From: JBCAXA01 sp038534295
GTDB lineage: Bacteria; Pseudomonadota; Gammaproteobacteria; Steroidobacterales; Woeseiaceae
Direction of reading: 5' to 3'
Assembly: GCA_038534295.1 (NCBI GenBank)
Contig: JBCAXA010000002.1
Span: forward strand, 434,001-498,000
Length of the DNA stretch: 64,000 bases
Shown: positions 43,467 through 52,299 of the stretch, piece after piece
How the letters are laid out: every line of letters starts with the position of its first letter
How positions within the stretch are numbered: the stretch's first letter is position 1
Made by a program: the position numbers and the translations under genes
The notes under the pieces: generated by a model
What the model was told of the DNA's origin: nothing
Databases searched by the model: none
What the model saw: only the letters and a program-made list of their open reading frames with translations

Positions 43467-44188
43467 GGTCCCAACTCCTCAGCGCCAATCTGCCCATCGA
43501 GTAGGGCTTTGCCAACGATCGCCGCCGTCGCGCCCGTTGCGGCGAGATCGGCGAGGTCATTGGCGCCGCGAACGCCGCCCGACGCTTGCAGATGAATCTG
43601 CGGGTGCTGGGTCGCCAGTGCCTCATAGAGCGCGAGGTTTGGTCCGGCCATGGCGCCATCGCGACTGACGTCGGTACACAGCACATGCTTAAGTCCAGCG
43701 TCGCGAAAACGCGCAACGAGATCGTCGACACGCTCGCCCGACGCGCGTGTCCAGCCGTGCGTCGTGACATACGCGACGCCGTCGTCGTCGATACGCACGT
43801 CGAGCGCGAGCACGATTCGGTCAGGACCAAACTCGACCAACCAGTCGGCGACCTCAGCGGTGTCGGTAACGGCAATACTGCCGACGACCACCCGGGTCAC
43901 GCCAGCCTCGAAGTACTCGAGCGCAACCGCGCGAGAACGAACGCCACCCCCGACCTGCACGTCCATGTCGGTGGCATTGATGATGTCGCGAATCATCGCC
44001 GTGTTACCGGGGACACCGTTCGCGGCGCCATCGAGGTCGACGATGTGGAGCGCGCGGGCCCCGAAATCGGCATAGCGCCGCGCAATAGCAACGCCATCAC
44101 CGCTGTAGTCCGTTACGGCATCGAAGCGACCTTGGTAAAGGCGCACGCAGCGACCGTCTTTGACGTCGATGGCGGGAATGATCAACAC
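43448..44188 (-). CDS. hisA: ProFAR isomerase HisA
   Basis: Isomerises ProFAR to PRFAR. 246-aa (beta/alpha)8 barrel with catalytic Asp8 in IIPAIDVKDG, the second Asp in CTDVSRDGAM, and the phosphate-binding VQVGGGVRS and LQASGGVRG. GTG start at 44188 overlapping the end of hisH by 7 nt. Its 3' end overlaps the hisF N-terminal region, which is why hisF's start lies inside hisA codons. Confidence 0.95.
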   Translation of the reverse strand: MLIIPAIDVKDGRCVRLYQGRFDAVTDYSGDGVAIARRYADFGARALHIVDLDGAANGVPGNTAMIRDIINATDMDVQVGGGVRSRAVALEYFEAGVTRVVVGSIAVTDTAEVADWLVEFGPDRIVLALDVRIDDDGVAYVTTHGWTRASGERVDDLVARFRDAGLKHVLCTDVSRDGAMAGPNLALYEALATQHPQIHLQASGGVRGANDLADLAATGATAAIVGKALLDGQIGAEELGPYLLDE

Positions 44189-44793
44189 ATTCGGTTACTC
44201 AGGAAGTTGGCAAGCAGCGCGCGACCGTGGTGCGCGGAGCGCTCGGGGTGAAACTGCGTCCCAGCGAAATTGTCGCGCTCGACAACCGCGGCAAACGGCT
44301 CGTCGTAATCGAACGTCGCCACGCAGTCGGTACAGTCGGCTGCAATCGCGTAGCTGTGGACGTAGTAGTGATAGGGCGCATCCGGCATGTCGGCCAACAG
44401 CCGCGAATGGCGCGTGGTTTCCGTCCGGTTCCAGCCCATGTGTGGGACAACGCGATCGTTGGACGCAACGATACGTTCAACGGCCGTGTCGAACACACCG
44501 AGGCAGCGCACGTCGTCCTCGGCCGAGCGTTCTGCCAACAGGTGCATGCCCAAGCAAATACCGAGTACAGGTTGGGTCAGCGTTGGAATCAATTCTGCAA
44601 GACCCGTGCGATTCAGCCGCTGCATGGCATCGCCGGCCGCGCCGACCCCCGGGAGAATGACGTGCGTGGCGGCGGCGATGTCATGGCGATCGTTGGTGAC
44701 CGTGCTGCTCGCGCCAAGGCGGGCCAGTGCGTAGCCGAGCGACGCGAGATTCGCCCCACCGGTGTCGACGATGGCAACGTTGCCGGTCGACAT
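44182..44793 (-). CDS. hisH: Imidazole glycerol phosphate synthase subunit HisH
   Basis: Glutaminase subunit (203 aa) feeding ammonia to HisF. It has a class I amidotransferase triad: Cys in VLGICLGMHL, and His and Glu in GTQFHPERS. PGVGAAGDAM lies near the oxyanion strand. Start taken at the ATG sharing one base with the hisB stop (TGATG); a GTG immediately before is possible. Confidence 0.95.
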   Translation of the reverse strand: MSTGNVAIVDTGGANLASLGYALARLGASSTVTNDRHDIAAATHVILPGVGAAGDAMQRLNRTGLAELIPTLTQPVLGICLGMHLLAERSAEDDVRCLGVFDTAVERIVASNDRVVPHMGWNRTETTRHSRLLADMPDAPYHYYVHSYAIAADCTDCVATFDYDEPFAAVVERDNFAGTQFHPERSAHHGRALLANFLSNRMC

Positions 44794-45860
44794 CACAACA
44801 CGCCTTTGCTGGACGGTATGGCGTCGCCGCGCCGCCGCGTCGCCTGGGCAAGCGCTCGACCCAGCGCTTTGAAGCAGCCCTCGACCATGTGATGCGCGTT
44901 GTCGCCTTCAACACGAACGTGGATGGCTGCCCCTAGGCTCATCGCGAGTGAGTGGAAAAAGTGTCGGACCATCTCGATCGACAGCCCGCCGACGGTATCG
45001 CGATCGAAGCGTCCATCGAAACGGCTGATCGGTCGACCGGACAGATCAATGAGCACTTCGGCTCGAGCCTCGTCCATCGGAAGCGTAAAGCCGTAGCGAT
45101 CAATGCCGCGCTTGTCGCCTAACGCTTGACGCAGCGCCTCACCAAGCGCGAGCGCCACGTCTTCCACGCTGTGGTGTTCATCGATGTGCAGGTCACCGCT
45201 GCACCGGACCTCGAGGGAATACCCGCCATGGCGCGCAATCTGTTCGAGCATGTGATCGAAAAAACCGATGCCGGTGTCGATCGTGACTGGCGTTGTCGTA
45301 TCCAACGATATGGCAACGGCGATATCGGTTTCTTTCGTTCGCCGTTGCACGGCTGCGCGTCGTGGGGCCAACGACAGCTCGTCGGCAATCGATCGCCAGG
45401 TGTGCTGGCCGGCGTCATCGCCCAGTCGAAAACCGCGCAGCGAGAGTCGGTCCGCGAGTTGCATATCGGTAGCTCGGTCACCGACCACCGCGCTGCGGCG
45501 CGGATCGATCGACGTCTTCGCAAGATAGGGCGCGACCAAGCCGGTCGCCGGCTTGCGGCAATCGCAATTGGCGTCCGGCAGGTGCGGGCAAATGAGTATC
45601 TCGTCGAACTCGATGCCTTGCGAGGCGAACAGCTGCAGCGTGTGCTCGTGGGCGGCATCGAAGTCGGCTTGTGGAAACGACGCTGTGCCGAGTCCGTCCT
45701 GATTTGACACCATCACGAAGCGATAACCGGCGTCGCGCAGTCGCAGCATCGACGGAATGACGTCGCGGACTAGCGCTACCTTGTCAACGCGATCGACCTG
45801 ATAGTCGGACGGCTCTTCGATCAGTGTTCCGTCACGATCGACAAACAGGACGGCGTGCAT
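44793..45860 (-). CDS. hisB: Bifunctional histidinol-phosphatase/imidazoleglycerol-phosphate dehydratase
   Basis: 355-aa fusion. The N-terminal HAD phosphatase has VDRDGTL with Asp8 and Asp10, plus a zinc-type CPHLPDANCDCRKP loop. The C-terminal dehydratase has FFDHMLEQIARHGG, DEHHSVEDVALALGEAL and HHMVEGCFKALGRAL with manganese-binding His clusters. The fused form is typical of gammaproteobacteria. Start by TGATG overlap with hisC. Confidence 0.96.
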   Translation of the reverse strand: MHAVLFVDRDGTLIEEPSDYQVDRVDKVALVRDVIPSMLRLRDAGYRFVMVSNQDGLGTASFPQADFDAAHEHTLQLFASQGIEFDEILICPHLPDANCDCRKPATGLVAPYLAKTSIDPRRSAVVGDRATDMQLADRLSLRGFRLGDDAGQHTWRSIADELSLAPRRAAVQRRTKETDIAVAISLDTTTPVTIDTGIGFFDHMLEQIARHGGYSLEVRCSGDLHIDEHHSVEDVALALGEALRQALGDKRGIDRYGFTLPMDEARAEVLIDLSGRPISRFDGRFDRDTVGGLSIEMVRHFFHSLAMSLGAAIHVRVEGDNAHHMVEGCFKALGRALAQATRRRGDAIPSSKGVL

Positions 45861-46924
45861 CACGGCAGGGTCCTCAGTGCTTCGAGCAGCGCGTCATTTT
45901 GCTCGATCGAGCCGACCGTCAGCCGCAAGCAATTCCGGTGATACTCACCGCCACTGAAATCACGGAGTAGGAAGCCAGCCGCTCGTGCGGCATCGAATGC
46001 CGCGCTTGGATCGGCGAACTCGGTGAGTAAAAAATTGGCGTCGCTCGGAAACACGCGCCGAACTGCCGGCAGCCCGTTCAATTCGTCGCGCAGCCGTTCG
46101 CGTTCGACAATCGTTGCGGCAATGCGCTCAGTTTGTTTCGCGACACTCGATCCTTTCAGCACGGCCAATATCGTTTCGACGACCGGCGTCGCAAAGGCAT
46201 AAGGTGCGATGATTTTGCGCAGCAAACTGGCGATGTAGGGATCGCCAATCAGTGCGCCACAACGCGTTCCGGCGAGGGCGTAAGCTTTTGACAGTGTGCG
46301 TAGCACGACGACATGCGATTCGCTGGCGTAGCGCAGCTGCGGTGCTTCCGTCGCGGCAAACTCGTGATAGGCCGCATCAACCACCAGCAGTGCGCGTCCA
46401 CGGCAAGCGGCGACCACCGAATCAATCGCGTCCGGCGACATCAGGTTACCAGTCGGGTTATTGGGTGACGTTACAAAGACAATTTTTGCACCGCGATCGA
46501 CCGCGCCGATGATGCCGTCGACATCGAGGTCGAACGTCGGCGCCGGCGTCAACGGAACGGCTTGAACCCGCGTATTTTGAACCTTCGCGTAGACGCCGTA
46601 CATGCCGAAAGCGGGCGGGCAAACGACGATCGAGTCCTCACCCGGACGGCAAAAGGCACGAATCAGTAGATCAATCGCTTCAGACGTGCCGCGTGTCAAC
46701 ATCAAGCGTTCGGCCGGCTGGTCAAACAGCGCGCCGAGATGGCTTTCTAGTTCGGCCAGGCGATTGACCGGGTACCAGTTCAGTCCGCGCCGGCTGTCGT
46801 CACCGTCGAGTCGTGTCGGGGACTCGTTGGCGTTGAGCCGAATGAGCGCCGGATCGTAGGCAGCGGATTCGTAACCGCGCATCGCAACGATCTCTGGGCG
46901 CGCCAGTGCCGACAAGTCGCTCAC
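45860..46924 (-). CDS. hisC: Histidinol-phosphate aminotransferase
   Basis: PLP enzyme (354 aa) converting imidazole acetol phosphate to histidinol phosphate. LNANESPTRL opens it, FVTSPNNPTGN holds the cofactor Asn, VDAAYHEFA has the cofactor Asp, and the PLP lysine is in RTLSKAYALAGTRCG. The GTG start overlaps the hisD stop (GTGA). The frame continues upstream through hisD without similarity. Confidence 0.95.
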   Translation of the reverse strand: MSDLSALARPEIVAMRGYESAAYDPALIRLNANESPTRLDGDDSRRGLNWYPVNRLAELESHLGALFDQPAERLMLTRGTSEAIDLLIRAFCRPGEDSIVVCPPAFGMYGVYAKVQNTRVQAVPLTPAPTFDLDVDGIIGAVDRGAKIVFVTSPNNPTGNLMSPDAIDSVVAACRGRALLVVDAAYHEFAATEAPQLRYASESHVVVLRTLSKAYALAGTRCGALIGDPYIASLLRKIIAPYAFATPVVETILAVLKGSSVAKQTERIAATIVERERLRDELNGLPAVRRVFPSDANFLLTEFADPSAAFDAARAAGFLLRDFSGGEYHRNCLRLTVGSIEQNDALLEALRTLP

Positions 46925-48228
46925 GCGGTACCGAGACGTAGCGTGACGGCGCGAGCGTGTGCATCGAGCCCTTCGACGCCGGCGAGCGTGACGGCGACCG
47001 GACCAATCGCGCGAAGGCCAGCGGCGCTCAGCTCCTGCACGGTCATTGTGCGGCAGAAATCCGTGACGCCCAGGCCGCTGTAGCTGCGTGCATAGCCGTA
47101 GGTCGGCAGCACGTGGTTGGTGCCGCTGCAATAGTCGCCAATCGATTCCGGCGACCAGGGTCCGAGGAAAACCGAGCCCGCGTTGCGAATAGCGGCGAGC
47201 AAGTCTCGCGGATTGGCCATCTGCACGATTAAGTGCTCGGGCGCGTAGCGATTGGCAACGGCAATGGCGGCATCGCGATCGGCCACTACGAAACCAACGC
47301 TGCCCATCAGCGCTTTGCGCGCAATGTCGGCACGGCCTAGCGTCAGCAGCTGTTCGTCGAGCGCGGCGGCCGTTTGCTCGGCGAGCGCACGGTCAGTAGC
47401 CACCAGCACAACTTGCGAGTCCGGCCCGTGCTCGGCCTGCGACAACAAATCTGCGGCAACAAACGTCGGATCGGCGTTGGCATCGGCAAGCACCATGACC
47501 TCGGATGGGCCAGCCGGCATGTCGATGGCGGCGCCGTCCGGATCGGCAGCAACCTGTTGCTTAGCCTCGGTCACAAAAGCGTTGCCGGGTCCGAAGATCT
47601 TGTTGACTGGCCGTACTGTCTCCGTGCCGTACGCCAACGCAGCAATCGCTTGGGCGCCGCCGGCTTTGATGACGGTGCGAATGCCGAGTTCAGCGGCGAC
47701 GCACAGCACGGCCGGGTCGGCCCGGCCGTCGGCGCGAGGCGGGGTCGCAATGATGACGCCCGGGCATTGCGCGAGGGTTGCTGGCACGCCCAACATGATC
47801 GCTGCGCTCGGCAGCGGCGCCGATCCCGCCGGCACGTACAGACCGACCGCATCGATTGGTCGGACAACGCGCTCACAGACGACGCCAGGGCTGATTTCAA
47901 CTCGTACTTCCGACGGCCGCAGCGCTGCGTGAAACTGGCGAACGTTGGCGATGGCGGCCGCGATCGCGGCGCGCACATCGTCGCCTACCTCGCGCTGCGC
48001 CGCGTCGAATTCGGCGTCACTGCAATACACGTCGGTGAGCGCTGCGTGGTCGTATTCAGCCGCAAGACGCAGCAGCTCCGCATCGCCGGCGCGTCGGACG
48101 GCTTCGACAATAGCGGCGACCGTCTCGCGGATCGCGGCAATGTTGCCGAGCCGCGGCCGCGCGAGCAGGGCGACACGACGCTGCTCATCCAATTCGTCCC
48201 AATCGAAAATCGGCAACTGGGTGGTCAT
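46921..48228 (-). CDS. hisD: Histidinol dehydrogenase
   Basis: NAD- and zinc-dependent enzyme (435 aa) that oxidises histidinol to histidine in two steps. GLYVPAGSAPLPS and VIATPPRADG-like NAD/substrate motifs, GPGNAFVTEAKQQV, and SQAEHGPDSQVVLV with the catalytic/zinc His and Gln are seen. The ATG at 48228 overlaps the hisG stop (ATGA). Confidence 0.96.
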   Translation of the reverse strand: MTTQLPIFDWDELDEQRRVALLARPRLGNIAAIRETVAAIVEAVRRAGDAELLRLAAEYDHAALTDVYCSDAEFDAAQREVGDDVRAAIAAAIANVRQFHAALRPSEVRVEISPGVVCERVVRPIDAVGLYVPAGSAPLPSAAIMLGVPATLAQCPGVIIATPPRADGRADPAVLCVAAELGIRTVIKAGGAQAIAALAYGTETVRPVNKIFGPGNAFVTEAKQQVAADPDGAAIDMPAGPSEVMVLADANADPTFVAADLLSQAEHGPDSQVVLVATDRALAEQTAAALDEQLLTLGRADIARKALMGSVGFVVADRDAAIAVANRYAPEHLIVQMANPRDLLAAIRNAGSVFLGPWSPESIGDYCSGTNHVLPTYGYARSYSGLGVTDFCRTMTVQELSAAGLRAIGPVAVTLAGVEGLDAHARAVTLRLGTA

Positions 48229-49130
48229 GCCAGCATTTTCTCGACCGGCAAAACGAGTACCGAGCTCGCCCCGGCACCCTTGAGGTCCTCGAGCGTCTCC
48301 CAAAACACGTTCTCGTGACACACCGCGTGCACGGCGACGCGATCGGGGTGTCCTTCCAGCGGCAGTACCGTCGGCGCTTCGCTACCGGGTAGCAGCTCAC
48401 GAATCTCGGCGATGGCATCGCGCGGTGCGTGCAGCATGATGTACTTGCTTTCACGAACCTGCAGCACGCCTTCGATACGCAACAGCAGGCGTTCGAGGAG
48501 GGCGATTTTGTCTTGGTCTTGCAGCTTGGCGCTGCGAATCATCCACGCCTGGGAGGTGAGAATCGATACATACTCGCTGAGATGGTTGGCCGCCAGCGTT
48601 GAGCCGGTCGATACCAGATCACAGATGTAGTCGGCACATCCGAGGCGCGGCGCAATCTCGACCGCGCCCGAAAAATGCACGATTTCGGCGTTGATGCCGT
48701 TGCTGCGCAAAAACTCGCCGAGCAATCCCGGATAAGACGTTGCAATCCGTCGCCCCGCAAGGTCATCCGGTCCAGCGTAAGAAATCTCTTGCGGGCCTGC
48801 GATCGACAGACGGCAGTGACCGAAGTCGAGCGGCAACACGCGCTCGAAAGGCTGGATCTCGCCGTTGCTGTCGCCGGACAAGCGCTTTTCTTCGATGACG
48901 TTCAAGCCGGCGATGCCAAGGTCGCAGACCCCGTCCCCGACCAGTCCGGGGATGTCGTCATCGCGCACGAGCAGGATGTCGATGGGCATATTCTGCCCGT
49001 AGCAAAATAGCTGGTCTTTGCTCTGCGTGAACTTCAGGCCAGCGCGGGAAAAAAGATCGAGGCTGTACTGGGTAAGGCGGCCGGACTTTTGCAGTGCGAC
49101 GCGAAATCGATTCGGTTCGTTTTGGTTCAT
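48225..49130 (-). CDS. hisG: ATP phosphoribosyltransferase, long form
   Basis: First committed enzyme of histidine synthesis. 301 aa including the C-terminal regulatory ACT-like domain of HisG-L, so it does not need HisZ and should be histidine-inhibited. FRVALQKSGRL starts the catalytic part, DLGIAGLNVIEE follows, and the PRPP loop is DLVSTGSTLAANHL. The ATG at 49130 overlaps the stop of the TrpR-like gene. Confidence 0.96.
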   Translation of the reverse strand: MNQNEPNRFRVALQKSGRLTQYSLDLFSRAGLKFTQSKDQLFCYGQNMPIDILLVRDDDIPGLVGDGVCDLGIAGLNVIEEKRLSGDSNGEIQPFERVLPLDFGHCRLSIAGPQEISYAGPDDLAGRRIATSYPGLLGEFLRSNGINAEIVHFSGAVEIAPRLGCADYICDLVSTGSTLAANHLSEYVSILTSQAWMIRSAKLQDQDKIALLERLLLRIEGVLQVRESKYIMLHAPRDAIAEIRELLPGSEAPTVLPLEGHPDRVAVHAVCHENVFWETLEDLKGAGASSVLVLPVEKMLA

Positions 49131-49429
49131 TTGTGCTGATTCAGGGCTTTGCCGTACCCGCCGTGGCCGTCGCTCAAGTAGCGCGCGACGCGACCCACCG
49201 TGGTGACGCTGACGCCGGTTAATTCGTGTATTCGTCGGTACGCGTGGCCCTCGCTGAGCATCATGACGACCTGCCAGCGATCGACGAGGGCTTGCAATTC
49301 GGCCGGCGTGCACAGGTCCCGTAAAAAAGCCCGCATGTCATCGGGTCTTTTCAGTCGGAGCAACGCTTTGCAAAGCTCGAGTTCGGCTTGCTTGACGTCT
49401 TGGCCGTGCGCCGGGCGATTTGGTTTCAT
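49127..49429 (-). CDS. TrpR/YerC-YecD-family regulator of the his operon
   Basis: 100-aa helical protein with the TrpR-like helix-turn-helix: LCTPAELQALVDRWQVVMML, then RRIHELTGVSVTTVGRVARYL. It is first in the his operon, overlaps hisG by ATGA, and stands 8 nt behind a 34-bp palindrome. In Xanthomonas a related gene also heads the his operon. Likely an autoregulated repressor responding to histidine or an intermediate; the effector is inferred, not seen. Confidence 0.88.
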   Translation of the reverse strand: MKPNRPAHGQDVKQAELELCKALLRLKRPDDMRAFLRDLCTPAELQALVDRWQVVMMLSEGHAYRRIHELTGVSVTTVGRVARYLSDGHGGYGKALNQHK

Positions 49430-49436
49430 TTCTTAC

Positions 49437-49470
49437 TAATGTAATAGCGTGTTAGCACGTTAGTACATTA
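49437..49470. promoter_or_regulatory. Putative operator of the his operon
   Basis: Arms TAATGTAATAGCGTG (49437-49451) and CACGTTAGTACATTA (49456-49470) around TTAG; 13 of 15 positions pair. It lies 8 nt upstream of the TrpR-like start codon on the minus strand. The size and symmetry fit a dimer of a TrpR-type repressor. Confidence 0.7.
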
Positions 49471-49506
49471 TCACAAACGCGGCAACCCACGATGTGAAAC
49501 AAATCG

Positions 49507-49536
49507 TTGACACTGTCGACGGCAGCTGCCTAGACT
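49507..49536 (+). promoter_or_regulatory. Promoter of the met S-box transcript
   Basis: TTGACA (49507-49512), 18-nt spacer, TAGACT (49531-49536). The riboswitch P1 stem starts 9 nt later, so the transcript would begin at the aptamer. Confidence 0.6.
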
Positions 49537-49544
49537 GCACCCGA

Positions 49545-49658
49545 CTCATCGAGACCGGTCGAGGGAAAGGCCCGACGACACCGGGGCAACCTCCAGACCT
49601 AACCCGTCTGGAAAGGTGCCAACTCCTGCGGCAGCGCTTGCGCTGTTCGAGAGATGAG
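49545..49658 (+). promoter_or_regulatory. SAM-I (S-box) riboswitch
   Basis: P1 is formed by CTCATC (49545-49550) and GATGAG (49653-49658). Conserved core blocks are present in order: GAGGGA, GGCCCGA, GGGGCAACC, GGTGCCAACTCC and GAGAGATGAG, with variable P3 and P4 hairpins. S-adenosylmethionine binding would shut off the methionine genes that follow. S-boxes are mainly known from Gram-positives but also occur in some Xanthomonadales and other proteobacteria. Confidence 0.93.
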
Positions 49659-49702
49659 TGGCGGTTCAGCTGCAAGGCAGATGGGTACCGTTCACTGCGT
49701 CG

Positions 49703-49750
49703 TTTCTCCGCCGGTCTCGCGTTGTCAGAACCGGACATCTTGAGGAGAAA
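49703..49750 (+). promoter_or_regulatory. Shine-Dalgarno-sequestering expression platform
   Basis: TTTCTCC (49703-49709) is complementary to GGAGAAA (49744-49750), which contains the metB ribosome-binding site, and CCGGT (49711-49715) pairs with ACCGG (49730-49734) inside. No T-run is present, so the S-box here probably acts on translation rather than by termination. Confidence 0.7.
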
Positions 49751-49752
49751 CC

Positions 49753-50946
49753 GTGACTCTTCCGACGCACGCTCAAACGGCCGCCGTACGCACCGGTCTC
49801 GAATCGGACCAGCATCATGGCGCTGTCGTCCCACCGCTGCATCTCAGTTCCAACTACACGTTTGCCGGCTTCGGCTCGCCGCGAACGTACGACTACACCC
49901 GCAGCGGCAACCCGACTCGCGACACGCTCGCCGAGACGCTCACCGAGCTCGAGCAGGGCGCTGGTGCCTCTGTTACGGCGTCCGGTATGGCGGCGATCAC
50001 GCTGGTCTGTCATCTGCTCAGTCCCGGCGACACGCTGGTTGCGCCGCATGATTGCTATGGCGGCACGTTTCGGCTGTTTCGGACCCTTGCCGAGAAAGGG
50101 CATTTCCATGTCCGATTCGTCGATCAGACCGATGCTGGTGCCTTGGAGGCTGCCCTTGACCCGAGTGTGCGGCTAATTTGGGTTGAAACTCCGAGCAACC
50201 CGCTGCTGCGCGTCGTCGACATCGCGGCTGTCGTTGCTGGCGCTCGTACGGTCGATGCGTTGGTCTGCGTCGACAACACGTTCTTGTCCCCAGCGCTGCA
50301 GCAGCCGCTCACGCTGGGCGCGGATTTGGTCGTCCATTCCACGACGAAATATCTGAACGGCCACAGCGACGTCGTCGGTGGCGCCGTAGTCTGCCGCGAC
50401 CGTGACTTAGCGAACACGGTGCGCGACTGGTCGAACAATCTCGGCCTTACCGGCGCGCCGTTTGACGCGTACCTTACGTTGCGCGGTGTTCGAACACTGC
50501 ACGCGCGGATGCGCTCACACGAAGAAAATGCGCACGCGCTTGCCGATCTGCTAGATCGTGACGAGCGGGTGCTCAAGGTCTACTATCCCGGGCTTGAGCA
50601 CAGTCCGTTTCATGCCTTGGCAAACGTTCAGCAATCGGGATTCGGCGGTATGATCAGTTTCGATCTCGATACGCGGCACGTGTGCATTCGAACGTTTGCT
50701 GAATCGCTACGGCATTTCTCGCTGGCTGAATCGCTTGGTGGCGTCGAGTCGTTGGTTTGCCATCCGTCGTCGATGACCCACGCGCCGCTATCGGCTGAGG
50801 CCAAGGCGGTTGCCGGCATCGGTGAGGGCTTGATTCGACTGTCGGTGGGCATTGAGCGTGCCGATGACTTAGTGGCGGATATCAACGAGGCGCTCGACAG
50901 AGCGACCCGTGAAGCAGCGCCGACGCTTCGCGTTGCCAGCGTATAA
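49753..50946 (+). CDS. metB: Cystathionine gamma-synthase family enzyme
   Basis: PLP enzyme (397 aa) of the Cys/Met metabolism family, expected to join activated homoserine and cysteine to cystathionine. The PLP lysine is in VHSTTKYLNGHSDVVGG, and Tyr/Arg cofactor residues are in YDYTRSGNPTR. GTG start with GGAG upstream, under the S-box. O-succinylhomoserine sulfhydrylase (metZ) or cystathionine lyase activity cannot be excluded. Confidence 0.88.
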   Translation: MTLPTHAQTAAVRTGLESDQHHGAVVPPLHLSSNYTFAGFGSPRTYDYTRSGNPTRDTLAETLTELEQGAGASVTASGMAAITLVCHLLSPGDTLVAPHDCYGGTFRLFRTLAEKGHFHVRFVDQTDAGALEAALDPSVRLIWVETPSNPLLRVVDIAAVVAGARTVDALVCVDNTFLSPALQQPLTLGADLVVHSTTKYLNGHSDVVGGAVVCRDRDLANTVRDWSNNLGLTGAPFDAYLTLRGVRTLHARMRSHEENAHALADLLDRDERVLKVYYPGLEHSPFHALANVQQSGFGGMISFDLDTRHVCIRTFAESLRHFSLAESLGGVESLVCHPSSMTHAPLSAEAKAVAGIGEGLIRLSVGIERADDLVADINEALDRATREAAPTLRVASV

Positions 50947-50979
50947 CCCGAACAACAACCCCATTCACAGGAATAAAAC

Positions 50980-52293
50980 ATGAGTCTCGATACGAGCAAG
51001 CTGCGGTTTGAGACGCTGCAGATTCACGCCGGACAGGAGCCCGCGGCCGGAACCAATTCCCGCGCGGTACCGATTCATCAAACGACGTCGTACACGTTTG
51101 ACGACACCGCACACGGTGCGCGTCTGTTTGCGTTAGAGGAATTTGGCAACGTCTACACACGGATCATGAATCCGACGACCGACGTGTTTGAGCAGCGCGT
51201 TGCGGCGCTCGAAGGCGGCGCCGCTGCCCTTGCTACCGCTAGTGGACAATCGGCGCAGTTTTTGACGTTGGCGACGCTGTGCGAGGCAGGCAACAACATC
51301 GTCTCGGGCACGGCGCTGTACGGCGGCACGTACAACCAGTTCAAAGTGTCGATGCCGCGGCTCGGCATCGACGTCAAATTCGTCGAGGAAGACAGCATCG
51401 ACGCCTATCGCGCCGCAATCGACGACGACACGCGGGCCATTTACGTCGAGGCAATCGGCAATCCGGGCTTTACGGTGCCAGATTTCACGCCCTTGGCTGA
51501 CCTTGCGCACGAACACAACATTCCGCTCATTGTCGATAACACGCTCGGCTGCTGCGGCTACGTATGTCGGCCCATCGACCACGGTGCCGACATCGTCGTG
51601 GAGTCGGCGACAAAATGGATCGGCGGTCACGGTACGTCGATCGGCGGCGTGATCGTCGATTCCGGTCGCTTTGACTGGTCGAGCGGTCGTTTCGCCAATT
51701 TCACGGAGCCTTCGCCTGGCTACCACGGCATGAAGTTCGCGGAGGTCTTCGGGCCAGACGGCCCGTTCGGCAATATCGCGTTCATCATTCGAGCCCGCGT
51801 CGAGGGCTTGCGCGACTTTGGCCCAGCGCTGAGTCCGTTCAACGCGTTCTTGCTGCTGCAGGGGTTGGAGACACTGTCGCTGCGCGCGCAACGTCACGTC
51901 GACAACGCGCTGGAGATTGCGCACTGGCTCGAGCAACAGCCGCAGGTTGAGGCCGTCAGCTACAACGGGCTGACGCATCACCCACATCATGAGCGTGCCA
52001 AGCAGTATCTGCGTCACGGTTTTGGTGCGGTACTGACATTCGAAATACGCGGTGGTATCGAGGCTGGCAAAAAGTTTATCGATTCGGTCGAGCTTGCAAG
52101 CCATCTCGCGAATGTTGGTGATGCCAAAACACTGGTCATTCATCCGGCCAGCACGACCCATCAGCAGCTCACCGAGGAAGAGCAACGGTCAACCGGTGTG
52201 ACGCCGTCAATGGTGCGGGTCTCGGTCGGGATCGAGCACATCGACGACATCAAAGCCGATTTTGAACAAGCGTTTGCCAAAATTGGCGGTTGA
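50980..52293 (+). CDS. metY: O-acetylhomoserine aminocarboxypropyltransferase (sulfhydrylase)
   Basis: 437-aa PLP enzyme that makes homocysteine directly from acylhomoserine and sulfide. The longer form with QIHAGQEPAAGTNSRAVPI at the start, YTRIMNPTTDVFEQR, and PLP lysine in VESATKWIGGHGTSIGG is the MetY type. With metB upstream and metX downstream, both transsulfuration and direct sulfhydrylation seem available under one riboswitch. AGGA precedes the ATG. Confidence 0.92.
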   Translation: MSLDTSKLRFETLQIHAGQEPAAGTNSRAVPIHQTTSYTFDDTAHGARLFALEEFGNVYTRIMNPTTDVFEQRVAALEGGAAALATASGQSAQFLTLATLCEAGNNIVSGTALYGGTYNQFKVSMPRLGIDVKFVEEDSIDAYRAAIDDDTRAIYVEAIGNPGFTVPDFTPLADLAHEHNIPLIVDNTLGCCGYVCRPIDHGADIVVESATKWIGGHGTSIGGVIVDSGRFDWSSGRFANFTEPSPGYHGMKFAEVFGPDGPFGNIAFIIRARVEGLRDFGPALSPFNAFLLLQGLETLSLRAQRHVDNALEIAHWLEQQPQVEAVSYNGLTHHPHHERAKQYLRHGFGAVLTFEIRGGIEAGKKFIDSVELASHLANVGDAKTLVIHPASTTHQQLTEEEQRSTGVTPSMVRVSVGIEHIDDIKADFEQAFAKIGG

Positions 52294-52299
52294 CGAGCG

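Noticed and set aside
49430..49500. Histidine leader peptide before the his operon
   Set aside because: No His-rich short ORF and no terminator were found on the minus strand; a palindrome and TrpR-like regulator are present instead.
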